The notes under the pieces are model-generated. The model searched no databases and was not told the origin of the DNA. It worked only from the letters and a program-made list of their open reading frames with translations. Shown piece after piece: positions 49,359 to 58,056 of a DNA stretch of 64,000 bases. The number at the start of each line of letters is the position of its first letter. Position 1 is the stretch's first letter. The stretch is from contig JAHFCE010000005.1 in NCBI GenBank assembly GCA_023249675.1, forward strand, positions 29,225 to 93,224, written 5' to 3'. A program made the translations under genes and the position numbers. The stretch is from Elusimicrobiota bacterium (GTDB taxonomy: Bacteria; Elusimicrobiota; Elusimicrobia; UBA1565; UBA9628).

Positions 49359-50588
49359 TCAGCGGGGTCGTCGGCGCTTGCGCCAGAAGGAGCGGCCCGA
49401 TTTTCCGGGTGCGCCGGGTACGCGATGTCCCGCCGTGTGATGCTGGCCGTGCGTCGAAGCGGGCGCCTTGCGGTAGTCGAAGCCCTCGAGCGTGCGCCGC
49501 TCGATGCTCTTGCCGAGCTTGCGCTCGATCGTGCGGATCATTCCGTTGTCCTGCTCGGTGACGAACGTGTAGGCGTCTCCGGTCTTCGCGGCGCGGCCGG
49601 TGCGGCCGATGCGGTGGACGTAGGCTTCGGGCGTATCGGTGATGTCGTAGTTGATGACATGGGAGATCTGCGAGACGTCGATGCCGCGCGCGGCGATGTC
49701 GGTCGCCACGAGCACGTGCACCGTGCCCGCGCGAAACGAGTCGAGCGCCTGCTTGCGCTTGTTTTGGGACAGGTTGCCCTGCAAAGACGTCGAGGAGTGG
49801 CCGGCTTCCTTGACCTTGTCGGCGATGCGCTTGGCGCGGTGCTTCGTGCGCGTGAAGACGAGCACGGACTCGCTATCGATTTTCTTGAGCAACGCCAGCA
49901 GGAGCGGCGTCTTCAGGTGCTCGACCACCGGGTACAGCGCGTGCGTGACGGTCGTGAGCGCCACATCGTGGTTCACCTGGACCGTGACGGGATTGGTCAG
50001 GCATTCGTGCGCGAGGCCGCGCAGCGCATCGGGCATCGTCGCGGAAAACAGGAGAGTCTGACGCATCTTAGGCAGTCGCGCGAGGATCGCGCGAATCGAG
50101 GGGAGAAAGCCCATGTCGAACATCTGGTCGGCCTCATCAAGAACGAGGACCTCGACGCCGGCCGGCTTGAAATGACCTTGCTGCATGTGGTCGATGAGCC
50201 GTCCGGGGCAGGCGACGACGATCTCGCAGCGGCCGTGCAGGGCTTGGATCTGCTGGTGCATGCTCACGCCGCCGTACACGGTGGCGGCGCGGATGCCGGT
50301 GCCGCGGCCGAGGTCGTCGAAGCTGTCCTTGATCTGCTCGGCGAGTTCGCGCGTGGGCGCGACGATGAGCGCGCGCACAAGCCCGCGCGGCCCCGAGCTC
50401 AGGCGGTGGAGGATGGGCAGCGCGAACGCGGCCGTCTTGCCGGTGCCCGTCTGCGCGAGGCCGAGGACGTCCCGGCCTTCGAGGACTTTCGGAATCGCCT
50501 GCGTCTGGATCGGAGTGGGGGTCGTGTAGCCGTGCGACTTGAGGGCGGCGCCGATGGTGGGGTGCAGATGGAACGCGTCAAAGCTCAT
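49359..50588 (-). CDS. rhlE: DEAD-box RNA helicase, RhlE type
   Basis: The 409-residue helicase has all core motifs: Q motif (GYTTPTPIQTQAIP), AQTGTGKTAAF, PTRELAEQI, VLDEADQMFDMGF, SATMP, VATDIAARGID and HRIGRTGRA. A short basic tail (FWRKRRRPR) follows. It unwinds RNA duplexes, usually in ribosome assembly or RNA decay. AGGAG before the ATG at 50588 supports the start. A terminator-like hairpin ends just upstream of the SD, so either it terminates a gene that has since been lost or it attenuates this gene. Confidence 0.95.
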   Translation of the reverse strand: MSFDAFHLHPTIGAALKSHGYTTPTPIQTQAIPKVLEGRDVLGLAQTGTGKTAAFALPILHRLSSGPRGLVRALIVAPTRELAEQIKDSFDDLGRGTGIRAATVYGGVSMHQQIQALHGRCEIVVACPGRLIDHMQQGHFKPAGVEVLVLDEADQMFDMGFLPSIRAILARLPKMRQTLLFSATMPDALRGLAHECLTNPVTVQVNHDVALTTVTHALYPVVEHLKTPLLLALLKKIDSESVLVFTRTKHRAKRIADKVKEAGHSSTSLQGNLSQNKRKQALDSFRAGTVHVLVATDIAARGIDVSQISHVINYDITDTPEAYVHRIGRTGRAAKTGDAYTFVTEQDNGMIRTIERKLGKSIERRTLEGFDYRKAPASTHGQHHTAGHRVPGAPGKSGRSFWRKRRRPR

Positions 50589-50596
50589 GGGTCTCC

Positions 50597-50633
50597 TAAA
50601 TAGAAAATGGCCGCCCTAATCGAGGACGGCCAT
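50597..50633 (-). terminator. Terminator or attenuator upstream of rhlE
   Basis: ATGGCCG/CGGCCAT plus an inner CCT/AGG pair with one mismatch and a five-base loop. On the minus strand TTTTCTATTT follows, then the rhlE SD and ATG. It lies about 55 bases after the stop of the remnant frame at 50688. Confidence 0.65.
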
Positions 50634-50687
50634 CAGTGCACCTGTAGGGTAGCAAATTCTCGTCTCAAACAGCGGCTGATCCGCGAT

Positions 50688-50786
50688 CTACTTCTTATCC
50701 GCGGGCAGGTCCACCTTCTTGACGGTCACTTTCTTGCTGGAGGTGACGTCGATCTCCCGGGCGGGAACATAGAAGTCAACACGGAG
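50688..50786 (-). pseudogene. 3' remnant of an unidentified gene
   Basis: A minus-strand frame ends VKKVDLPADKK and stop at 50688, and reads back through YVPAREIDVTSSKK. It has Lys-rich, coding-like composition and is followed by a terminator. Going upstream the frame has no ATG, GTG or TTG before a stop at 50841, and the sequence becomes AT-rich and non-coding near 50790. It looks like the tail of a gene whose 5' part was lost when the mscS-pil region arrived. The product is not recognised. Confidence 0.35.
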
Positions 50787-50841
50787 GCAAATGGAAAGCC
50801 CTCCCAGCGGGGGGCACGGAATAACAACAAAAAATAAAACC

Positions 50842-50847
50842 TACAAT
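50842..50847 (+). promoter_or_regulatory. -10 box TACAAT, leaderless mscS start
   Basis: TACAAT, AGCCAA, ATG at 50854, with no SD. The upstream 30 bases are AT-rich. Confidence 0.55.
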
Positions 50848-50853
50848 AGCCAA

Positions 50854-52524
50854 ATGCGCCCGTTCCTGAATTGCATTGGACTGTGCAAGAGTTTTGCTCT
50901 TGTTTCTTGGATTGCCTGCTGGGCCTGTCCCTCCACAGCCCAAACAACGCCCAATCCACAGCTGATAGTCTCCTCGTCTGCGGCGGTGACTCTTGGCGGG
51001 CAAAATATTCTTTTCCTCAGGACGCGAATTCTCTCATTGTCCGCGCAGGAGCGGGCTCAAAGAGCCGCCGATCGAGTAGGAAAAGTCGCCGATGACTCGC
51101 GCGCGGGTGTAGAAAGCATCAAGATCGTCGAAGGTGAAATGGCCTCCGATATCGTGTCGGGGGATTTCGTCTTGATGTCGGTCACGGACTCGGACGGGAA
51201 GGCGGAAAAAATGACCCGCCAAGAGCTGGCCGAGCGCAACGCCGGGTTGATCAAGAACGCGATCGCCTCTTACAGAAAGGAGCGCAGCTCCAAGCGGTTG
51301 ATCCCGAACGCTTTCTTGGCGCTGTTCATAACGCTGCTGCTGGTTTTCCTGATTAAAGGCAGCAATCGCTTTTGCGCCAAGAAGCTTCCCGCTTTGGATG
51401 CCTGGGCCAGGGCGCGAATTCCGAATCTCAGGATACAGCACATCGATCTTATTCCGGCCGACCATGTCGTGGAACTGCTTGTCGCAGGGGCTCGTGCGGC
51501 TCATGTCGGGCTCATCATCCTGGCTCTTTACATCTTCTTCCCATTGGTCTTCAGCTTGTTCCCGTGGACGCAGGGTCTTGCCGCCCCCTTGTTCGGGTAC
51601 GTTCTTTCCCCGCTGAAGGCCGTCTCAGCGGCCGTTGTCGGTTATGTGCCGAACCTTTTCTTTATCGCGGTCATTTTGTTCGTGGTCCGATACTTCCTCA
51701 AAATAATCCGCGCCATCTTCCTCCAGATTCAGCAGGGGGGCATCTCCCTCCCGGGATTTTACGAGGAATGGGCGCAACCGACTTACGAGATCACGCGCTT
51801 TCTGGTAGGGGCCTTCACGGCCGTCGTGGTGTTCCCCTATCTTCCCGGATCAAGCTCGCCGGCATTTAAAGGAGTTTCCGTCTTTCTGGGCATCCTGCTG
51901 TCCCTGGGATCAAGCTCCGCTATCTCCAACATCATCGCCGGCGTCATACTGACTTATATGCGGCCATTCAAGCTCGGCGATCGGGTGAAGATATCCGACA
52001 CGGTCGGCGACGTCGTGGAAAAGACCCTGCTGGTGACCCGAGTGAGCACCATCAAGAACGTTGAGGTTACGATACCCAACGCGATGGTTCTGAGCAGTCA
52101 TATCGTCAACTACAGCTCCTCGTCCAAGGGTTCCGGGCTCATCCTTCACACCGGCGTGACGATCGGCTACGACGCCCCGTGGAGGAGGGTCCATGAGCTC
52201 CTTATCGCGGCTGCCGAGGCGACGGAGTATGTCGAGGAGCAGCCTGCGCCGTTCGTGCTGCAGACGAGCTTGAACGATTTCTATGTCTCCTATGAGTTGA
52301 ACGCGCACACGAACGCCCCGAATAAAATGGCGCTTATTTATTCGCAGCTGCATCAGAACATCCAGGACAAGTTCAATGAAGGCGGCGTCGAAATCATGTC
52401 GCCGCACTACTCCGCGCTTCGCGATGGCAACGCGGTCACGCTTCCCAGCAGCCATCTTCCCAAGTCTTACGTCGCTCCCGCGTTCCGCGTGCAGCAGAAC
52501 GGTTCCGCTGCTGGCAAGTCGTGA
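50854..52524 (+). CDS. Large MscS-family mechanosensitive channel
   Basis: The 556-residue protein has a signal peptide ending around PSTAQ, a periplasmic segment of about 130 residues and several membrane helices at about 155-370. The MscS pore and beta domain follow (SLGSSSAISNIIAGVILTYMRPFKLGDRVKISDTVGDVVEKTLLVTRV, then NVEVTIPNAMVLSSHIVNYS). It opens under membrane tension. The ATG at 50854 is chosen over 50791 because it starts the signal peptide and has TACAAT six bases before. It is followed within 25 bases by the receiver gene and the pilus ATPase. Confidence 0.92.
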   Translation: MRPFLNCIGLCKSFALVSWIACWACPSTAQTTPNPQLIVSSSAAVTLGGQNILFLRTRILSLSAQERAQRAADRVGKVADDSRAGVESIKIVEGEMASDIVSGDFVLMSVTDSDGKAEKMTRQELAERNAGLIKNAIASYRKERSSKRLIPNAFLALFITLLLVFLIKGSNRFCAKKLPALDAWARARIPNLRIQHIDLIPADHVVELLVAGARAAHVGLIILALYIFFPLVFSLFPWTQGLAAPLFGYVLSPLKAVSAAVVGYVPNLFFIAVILFVVRYFLKIIRAIFLQIQQGGISLPGFYEEWAQPTYEITRFLVGAFTAVVVFPYLPGSSSPAFKGVSVFLGILLSLGSSSAISNIIAGVILTYMRPFKLGDRVKISDTVGDVVEKTLLVTRVSTIKNVEVTIPNAMVLSSHIVNYSSSSKGSGLILHTGVTIGYDAPWRRVHELLIAAAEATEYVEEQPAPFVLQTSLNDFYVSYELNAHTNAPNKMALIYSQLHQNIQDKFNEGGVEIMSPHYSALRDGNAVTLPSSHLPKSYVAPAFRVQQNGSAAGKS

Positions 52525-52546
52525 TCGCAACTCTGAGGAGGCTTCA

Positions 52547-52924
52547 TTGATTAAAAAGAAAGCTGTCGTATGCGATCATGACGCCACGTTCGCCCGTATC
52601 TTGAAGCATCTGCTGGCCAAGCAAGGCTTTGAGGTGTCTACCGCGCATAACTCGGACGGGGGGCTCGCCTTGCTCCGGTCGGCTAAGCCCAGCCTCTTGA
52701 TCTTGGACATGGAGCTGGCCACGAAGGATGGCTTGGCTGTGCTGCGTGGAATGCGGGATGCTTCCGCGGCCAAGCCTTATACGATCGTCCTCACCGCGCA
52801 TGAGGGCAAAGAGAAGCACGCTCAGGCGACGGCCTTGGGAGCCCATGAAGTTTGGACCAAGCCGTTTAGCGCCGCTGAGTTTCTCAAGAAGCTCGAATCG
52901 TTGGCGCGACAGGGGAAGGTATAG
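52547..52924 (+). CDS. Single-domain response regulator
   Basis: The 125-residue receiver has acidic Asp residues in VVCDHD, phosphoacceptor Asp54 in LLILDMELATKDG, Thr in VLTAHEG and Lys in VWTKPFSAAEF. The start is TTG at 52547, supported by AGGAGG seven bases upstream; there is no ATG in the conserved region. The gap to pilB is one base, so it is probably part of the pilus operon and may tune the ATPase. Phosphodonor unknown. Confidence 0.85.
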   Translation: MIKKKAVVCDHDATFARILKHLLAKQGFEVSTAHNSDGGLALLRSAKPSLLILDMELATKDGLAVLRGMRDASAAKPYTIVLTAHEGKEKHAQATALGAHEVWTKPFSAAEFLKKLESLARQGKV

Positions 52925-52925
52925 C

Positions 52926-54623
52926 ATGAAAACCGCCATTGATCACCATCCGAGAAGGGCGAAACTGGGCGATATCCTGGTGAAATTCGACATGATCCGC
53001 CGGGAGCAGCTTGAAAGCGCCTTGAAGGAAATGGGTTCGAACCAGAAGAATTTGGACGCAGTGCTCGTGAAAATGGGGCTTGCGACCGAACAGAAAATCA
53101 GCAAGGCGGAAGCGCTGCGCTTAGACGTTCCCTTCTTCACGACTTTTGACGGAATGATCGAGCCTGGGATTTCCCGCTTGGTTCCGGAAACAGTGGCCCG
53201 CAAACTTTTAGCGGCGCCGATATTCAAGTCCGAAGACGGCGTGATCGTAGCGATGATAAACCCCGTCGATATCCACGCCATCGATGAGATCGCGCGCCAT
53301 TCGGGCCTGCGGGTGCATCCGGTCATGACCACGTGGACCGGCCTCTTCGATGCCATTCAGCGGGAATACCGACGTAAGAAATCCCCCGGGACCGCGACGT
53401 CCGCCGGCGGCGACGCGTTGGAAACGCGGGCAAAGGACGCCGTCGTCCCGGCGGTGGATGACTCCGCCGTGGAGGTGGTCAACGGACTTCTGCAAGAAGG
53501 GATGGCGCATCGGGCCAGCGATATCCACATGGAGTCGGCCGAGAAGAAGGTGCGCGTCCGTTTTCGCGTCGACGGGATGCTGCAGAATGGCAAGACTTAC
53601 GCCAAGGACATGGAAGCGGCGATGGTGGCTCGAGTTAAAATCATGGCCAAGCTGGACATCACGGAAACCCGCCTGCCGCAGGACGGCAGCATCCGCTTCA
53701 AGTATGGAGGCCGAGGCATCGACGTCCGCGTCTCCACCATACCGACGGTTCATGGAGAGAAGGTCGTGATGCGGCTTCTTGACTCCACGAAGTCTCTGAG
53801 GAAGATGACGGAGCTGGGGCTTGAGGGTGCCGTCCTGTCCTCTTTTTCGGAGGCCGCGCGCAGTCCGAACGGCTTGATCTTGGTGACGGGTCCCACGGGG
53901 AGCGGAAAGACGACGACTTTGTATGCTGCGATTACCGAGCTGAACAAAGCCGATCGCAATATCGTCACCCTGGAAAATCCAGTCGAATACGTCATCGATC
54001 AGGTCAATCAGATGGAGGCTTTCCCCAAGATCGGGCTCACCTTCGCCATGGGCCTGCGGGCGATACTGCGCCAGGACCCGAATGTTATTTTGGTGGGAGA
54101 AATCAGAGATCTGGAAACCGCGGAGATCGCCATGCAGGCGTCCATCACCGGACATCTGGTGTTCAGCACATTGCACACCAACGATTCCGTTTCCAGCATT
54201 CACCGCCTGCTTAATATGAGAGTCGAGCCGTTCATGATCGCCGGCGCTTTGCGCGGGGTGCTGGCCCAAAGGCTGCTGCGACGGCTTTGCGTCAAGTGCA
54301 AGCGTCCGCATAAGGCGACGGAGGCCGAGACGAAAGCGTTGGGCGGAGCGTCCAAGATTTACGGGAAATGCTTCGAGCCCGTCGGCTGCCCGGCCTGCTT
54401 TGAAAGCGGCTACTCCGGGCGAATCGCGGCGTATGAATGGCTTTCGGCGAGCAGGCTTATTCGGGACCTCATCATGAAGAAAGCGTCCATCGATGAGCTG
54501 CGGGCCGCGGCCGAATCGGAAGGGATGAAGAGCTTGAGGCAGTCCGGCCTGGAAAAAGTCTGGTCGGGGGAAACGAGCTTGGAAGAGGTTTTGAGAATGA
54601 CGCGTGTGCAATCGGAGGCCTGA
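52926..54623 (+). CDS. pilB: PilB/GspE-type assembly ATPase
   Basis: The 565-residue ATPase has an N-terminal MshEN/GspE-N domain (about 1-150). The core follows: RASDIHMES, Walker A GPTGSGKTT at 322-330, the Asp box VTLENPVEY, Walker B ILVGEIRDLETAEIA and the His box STLHTNDS. A tetracysteine zinc motif (CVKCK and CPACF) is typical of PilB and GspE extension ATPases. It powers pilin or pseudopilin extrusion. GGGGAAGG supports the ATG at 52926. Its stop overlaps pilC by one base (TGATG). No retraction ATPase is in the window. Confidence 0.95.
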   Translation: MKTAIDHHPRRAKLGDILVKFDMIRREQLESALKEMGSNQKNLDAVLVKMGLATEQKISKAEALRLDVPFFTTFDGMIEPGISRLVPETVARKLLAAPIFKSEDGVIVAMINPVDIHAIDEIARHSGLRVHPVMTTWTGLFDAIQREYRRKKSPGTATSAGGDALETRAKDAVVPAVDDSAVEVVNGLLQEGMAHRASDIHMESAEKKVRVRFRVDGMLQNGKTYAKDMEAAMVARVKIMAKLDITETRLPQDGSIRFKYGGRGIDVRVSTIPTVHGEKVVMRLLDSTKSLRKMTELGLEGAVLSSFSEAARSPNGLILVTGPTGSGKTTTLYAAITELNKADRNIVTLENPVEYVIDQVNQMEAFPKIGLTFAMGLRAILRQDPNVILVGEIRDLETAEIAMQASITGHLVFSTLHTNDSVSSIHRLLNMRVEPFMIAGALRGVLAQRLLRRLCVKCKRPHKATEAETKALGGASKIYGKCFEPVGCPACFESGYSGRIAAYEWLSASRLIRDLIMKKASIDELRAAAESEGMKSLRQSGLEKVWSGETSLEEVLRMTRVQSEA

Positions 54624-55873
54624 TGCCCCTTTTCCAATATAAGGCGGTCGATGACAAGGGAAAAGCCGTCAGCGGCTCCTCAAACGCGCAATCTCTGGAG
54701 TCACTTGCCGACGTCTTGAAAGGGCAGGGGTTGTTTTTGACGGAAGGATCGGTCGTCGAGGAACAGGTTCCTGCCAAGCCGGAGCCATCCGCGTCCGCTT
54801 CTTTCGTCGAGGCCGTGTCCCAGATGGCCGGTCCCGCCAAGGTCAGCCCCAAGGACCTCGCGATTTTCACCACGCAGCTGTCGGTCATGGTGCGCACGGC
54901 CCTGCCCATATTGGAGTCTCTTGAAATCTTGGCCCGCCAGAACAAGAATCCCGCCTTCAAAGCGGTGCTCCAAGAGCTATCGCGGCGCGTGCGCGAGGGG
55001 CAGCCCCTCTCCACGGCCTTCTCGCGTCACCCTGAGGTGTTCGATCAGATCTACATCAGCCTCTTGGCCGCCGGAGAGGCCAGCGGGAAGCTCGACGTGA
55101 TGCTCGAGCGCCTGTCGGCGCACTTGGAGTTCCGGGTGCAGCTCAATCAGAAGGTGCGCGCGGCGCTGTTGTATCCGACCATCGTCGTGATGACGGCCGT
55201 CGCCGTCGTCGCATTTTTGGTCGTGTTCATACTGCCCACGTTCATGGAGGTTTTTTCGCAGTTTGACATCGCTTTGCCGCTTCCCACGCGAATCCTGATT
55301 CTCGTCAGCGAAAGCGTCCGAAAAGGGTGGGTCTTGTGGCTGCTCGGAATCTTAGTTGGGTGGTGGTACATCCGAAGATGGCTCACGGATCCCACGCACA
55401 CGAAGATGGTCCATACGCTGCAGCTCAAGATACCCGTTGCGGGGGAATTGGTCAGGAATATCGTGATGACCAGGGTCTTGAGGACGCTGGGAGCCTTGAC
55501 GGCGAGCGGGGTTCCGATCCTCAAGGCCCTGAAGTTGGCGCAGGCCTCGGCCGACAACGTCGTTTTCCACGAGCTGCTGGGCCGAGTCTTCGATAACGTC
55601 CGGGAGGGGAAGGGCCTGACGCCGGCGCTGGCGGGGAGTCACTACGTGCCCGATGCGGTCATCGGCATGATCGCCACCGGTGAAAAAACGGGAACGCTGC
55701 CAGAGGTCCTCAATAAGATCGCCGGCTTCTACGAAGCCGAAACGGATTCCTCCATCAAGAATCTGTTTTCAGCGATGGAGCCTATTTTCGTGATTCTTTT
55801 GGGGCTCGTGGTCGGGGCGATCGCGGTTTCCGTCCTGCTTCCGATGTTCGATCTGGCTCAGGGCATAGAGTGA
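54623..55873 (+). CDS. pilC: PilC/GspF inner membrane platform protein
   Basis: The 416-residue protein has two T2SSF domains: residues 70-195 (LAIFTTQLSVMVRTALPILESLEIL, GEASGKLDVMLERLS) and 270-400 (RVLRTLGALTASGVPILKALKLA, IATGEKTGTLPEVL). Three membrane helices lie around 170-250 and 380-410. It forms the rotor platform with the ATPase. The N-terminal FQYKAVDDKGKAVSG is typical. It overlaps the first pilin gene by four bases. Confidence 0.95.
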   Translation: MPLFQYKAVDDKGKAVSGSSNAQSLESLADVLKGQGLFLTEGSVVEEQVPAKPEPSASASFVEAVSQMAGPAKVSPKDLAIFTTQLSVMVRTALPILESLEILARQNKNPAFKAVLQELSRRVREGQPLSTAFSRHPEVFDQIYISLLAAGEASGKLDVMLERLSAHLEFRVQLNQKVRAALLYPTIVVMTAVAVVAFLVVFILPTFMEVFSQFDIALPLPTRILILVSESVRKGWVLWLLGILVGWWYIRRWLTDPTHTKMVHTLQLKIPVAGELVRNIVMTRVLRTLGALTASGVPILKALKLAQASADNVVFHELLGRVFDNVREGKGLTPALAGSHYVPDAVIGMIATGEKTGTLPEVLNKIAGFYEAETDSSIKNLFSAMEPIFVILLGLVVGAIAVSVLLPMFDLAQGIE

Positions 55874-56367
55874 GCCGGGGGTTCGTGCTCATCGAAGTCT
55901 CGATCACCTATGTGATCCTATCATTGGCATTGGTCGCGCTTCTCCCCGTATTCATCCTCGCGATTCGGGCGGCCAAGAGCACGGAGCGCATCGAGGTGGC
56001 CGCGCAGCTTTCCACCGAGCTCTTGGAGGAGATTCGCCTGAGAAAGTGGGACGCAGCGACTCCCAGGCCTCATCGGCACATCGCCAAGCCGGGAGTCCTC
56101 GGAGTCGAAGCCGGAAAAATCGCTTCGGATAAACGGACCTTCGAGGATATCGACGACTTCAACGGTTGGAAGGAGGCCCCGCCCCTCGATCCTCTCATGA
56201 GACCGTTGGCCGCTTTCTCAACCTATGCGCGCGTCGTGACCGTGCGCTACGTTGATGCCAACATGAATCCCGCTTCCGGACCGACCGACTATAAGCAAGT
56301 GACGGCCTGCACCCAGGCGCCTAAAATGAAGCCCTTATGCATCGACACCGTATTGACCAATCGATGA
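55870..56367 (+). CDS. PilV/GspI-like minor pilin
   Basis: The 165-residue prepilin begins SRGFVLIEVSITYVIL with a very short leader (cleavage after Gly4, Glu5 of the mature chain present). LLEEIRLRKWD after the helix is typical of PilV/GspI. The start is GTG in a GTGA overlap with pilC. Two Cys near the C terminus (ACTQAP, LCIDTV) may form a disulfide. Confidence 0.85.
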   Translation: MSRGFVLIEVSITYVILSLALVALLPVFILAIRAAKSTERIEVAAQLSTELLEEIRLRKWDAATPRPHRHIAKPGVLGVEAGKIASDKRTFEDIDDFNGWKEAPPLDPLMRPLAAFSTYARVVTVRYVDANMNPASGPTDYKQVTACTQAPKMKPLCIDTVLTNR

Positions 56368-56873
56368 GCCGCGGCTTTACCTTGGTGGAGGTCACGGTGG
56401 GGATTGCCGTGTCCGGCGTCGTCGCATTGGTGGTCGCCGGCCTCTTCAAGGCTGGCATCCTGACTTTCAATTACGCCGTGCGCCAGAACTATGCCCTCTC
56501 CAGCGCGAGGAAAGCCTTTGCCGGCGACGGAGCCCGCTACGGCATGGTCTGGATGAGCCAAGGCGCGGCGTTCGTCGAGAAGCTCACGGCCTCGAGCCTG
56601 ACGGTTTCGCCTCCCGACGCTCCCACCACGACCTTTCAGGTGTACGGGGAACACCTGTACCAGTCGCAGCTGGACGTGCAAATCAAGCATGCGGAAGGCA
56701 TCAGCTCCGTGGCGCTCCACTATTACAACCTCAATGACGCCGGGCGCATCATTGAATCCACCTCGTCCGTGTCGGCCTCTCTTATGACCGCGATGGTATC
56801 GATTCGCGGGAAAAATCCAAGGCGAAAGAGCTATCACTTTTTTTCCGGGGCGCAGTTTCGCAATCACCCATGA
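56364..56873 (+). CDS. PilW/GspJ-like minor pilin
   Basis: The 169-residue prepilin has SRGFTLVEVTVGIAVSG with the cleavage site after Gly4 and Glu5 retained. The ATG at 56364 overlaps the preceding stop by four bases; the longer frame at 56337 is inside the previous gene. The mature domain is beta-rich and ends with FFSGAQFRNHP. It probably forms a tip complex with its neighbours. Confidence 0.85.
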   Translation: MSRGFTLVEVTVGIAVSGVVALVVAGLFKAGILTFNYAVRQNYALSSARKAFAGDGARYGMVWMSQGAAFVEKLTASSLTVSPPDAPTTTFQVYGEHLYQSQLDVQIKHAEGISSVALHYYNLNDAGRIIESTSSVSASLMTAMVSIRGKNPRRKSYHFFSGAQFRNHP

Positions 56874-58021
56874 GGACGCCGCGGCTGTCCAATTCCAGGG
56901 GCTCGACCTTGGTGATGAACCTCATCGCCGTGGCGGTTTTTTCGATGCTAGCCGTGGTCGTCTATCGGATCACACGGTTTCAGGTGGCCGAGGCCGTATA
57001 TCATATGCGGCTGGCCCAGGCGCACGGCATCGCGGAGGCCGGCCTCGAGGACGCGTTGCATGAGCTGTACGCCAATCCAGGTTGGCGCGCCGGCTTCAAG
57101 AATAAGCCCTTTGTCGGCGGGAATTATACGGTTACGGTTTCCACGGAGGATTCCCCACTGATCTATTCGACGGGATACTCGCAGCCTATTGTTTTCTTAG
57201 GACCGGCGGTCAAGACCGTGGCGGCTAAGGTCAAGATCCGCTGGTCCAACGAGGCCAGCTGCGCGATCCAGGCGGCAAGCCGGTTGTCGATCGATGGCCT
57301 CATCAACGCCTACGATTCGGCGGTAAACCCAGACCCGCTTCTTTTTGGATTCGGAGCCAATGTCTGTTCGAATGGAACGCTGGAGGCCTTGGCCGGGATT
57401 ATCCGCGGCAACGCGACCTATTTCTCGGGCTCGCCGCCGCAGGTGGATCTGGTGGAAGGAGAGATCATTCATAGCACCTATACGACTGCGCTGGCTACTC
57501 ATGACGGTTCCGCGTTCGCCGGCTCCAATAATAATCTGACCGGGTTGGCTCCGCCATCCGTTTACAACGGCGTCACGAAAGACGTGTATGTCCCTTTGGC
57601 GCAGACGGCCACGCTATTGCCGGGAGTCTATTATTTCAACAAGCTCGTGGTGGACGGGACCTTGGTCGCCGATACCGCATCGGGGGCTGTAACGATTTAC
57701 TTGGCCGGGGATTTGAATGCGGCTGCATCCGTGGTTACGGGAGGGATCGTCAACACCAGCGGGATTCCGTCTTTGCTGTCCATTTTCGGGCAGGGCAAGC
57801 AGAATATCTATCTGAAATCCGCGATACCTTTGCGCGCTCATGTCGAGACTCGCGGAGGGCAGTTGCACATCCAGCAAATTGTTTACGGCAAGGCGGCGGC
57901 CGATGTGGTGATTTTAACCGGCGTTGTTTTTCATTTAGATGAGCAGCTGGGCGGCAAGGGCTTGCCCTCCAGCGTCGGCTGGGAAGCTGGAACTTGGAGT
58001 GCAAGCTATGTGCGTCAGTGA
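56870..58021 (+). CDS. PilX-like large minor pilin
   Basis: The 383-residue protein has an N-terminal hydrophobic helix after SNSRGSTLVMNLIAVAVFSM. The GST instead of GFT and the lack of Glu5 mean that prepilin processing is uncertain. A C-terminal beta-helix-like region (IQAASRLSIDGLINAY, GVYYFNKLVVDGTLVAD, VTIYLAGDLNA) resembles the DUF7305/PilX-type tip proteins. It overlaps the previous gene by four bases and ends the pilus operon. It may be an adhesive tip subunit. Confidence 0.8.
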   Translation: MRTPRLSNSRGSTLVMNLIAVAVFSMLAVVVYRITRFQVAEAVYHMRLAQAHGIAEAGLEDALHELYANPGWRAGFKNKPFVGGNYTVTVSTEDSPLIYSTGYSQPIVFLGPAVKTVAAKVKIRWSNEASCAIQAASRLSIDGLINAYDSAVNPDPLLFGFGANVCSNGTLEALAGIIRGNATYFSGSPPQVDLVEGEIIHSTYTTALATHDGSAFAGSNNNLTGLAPPSVYNGVTKDVYVPLAQTATLLPGVYYFNKLVVDGTLVADTASGAVTIYLAGDLNAAASVVTGGIVNTSGIPSLLSIFGQGKQNIYLKSAIPLRAHVETRGGQLHIQQIVYGKAAADVVILTGVVFHLDEQLGGKGLPSSVGWEAGTWSASYVRQ

Positions 58022-58056
58022 TTTAGGTATTTTTACGGAAAAGAGAGGGAGCGGGC

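Noticed and set aside
50607-50837. 76-codon plus-strand frame before mscS
   Set aside because: It covers the terminator hairpin and the antisense of a gene tail, and has no SD and no domain.
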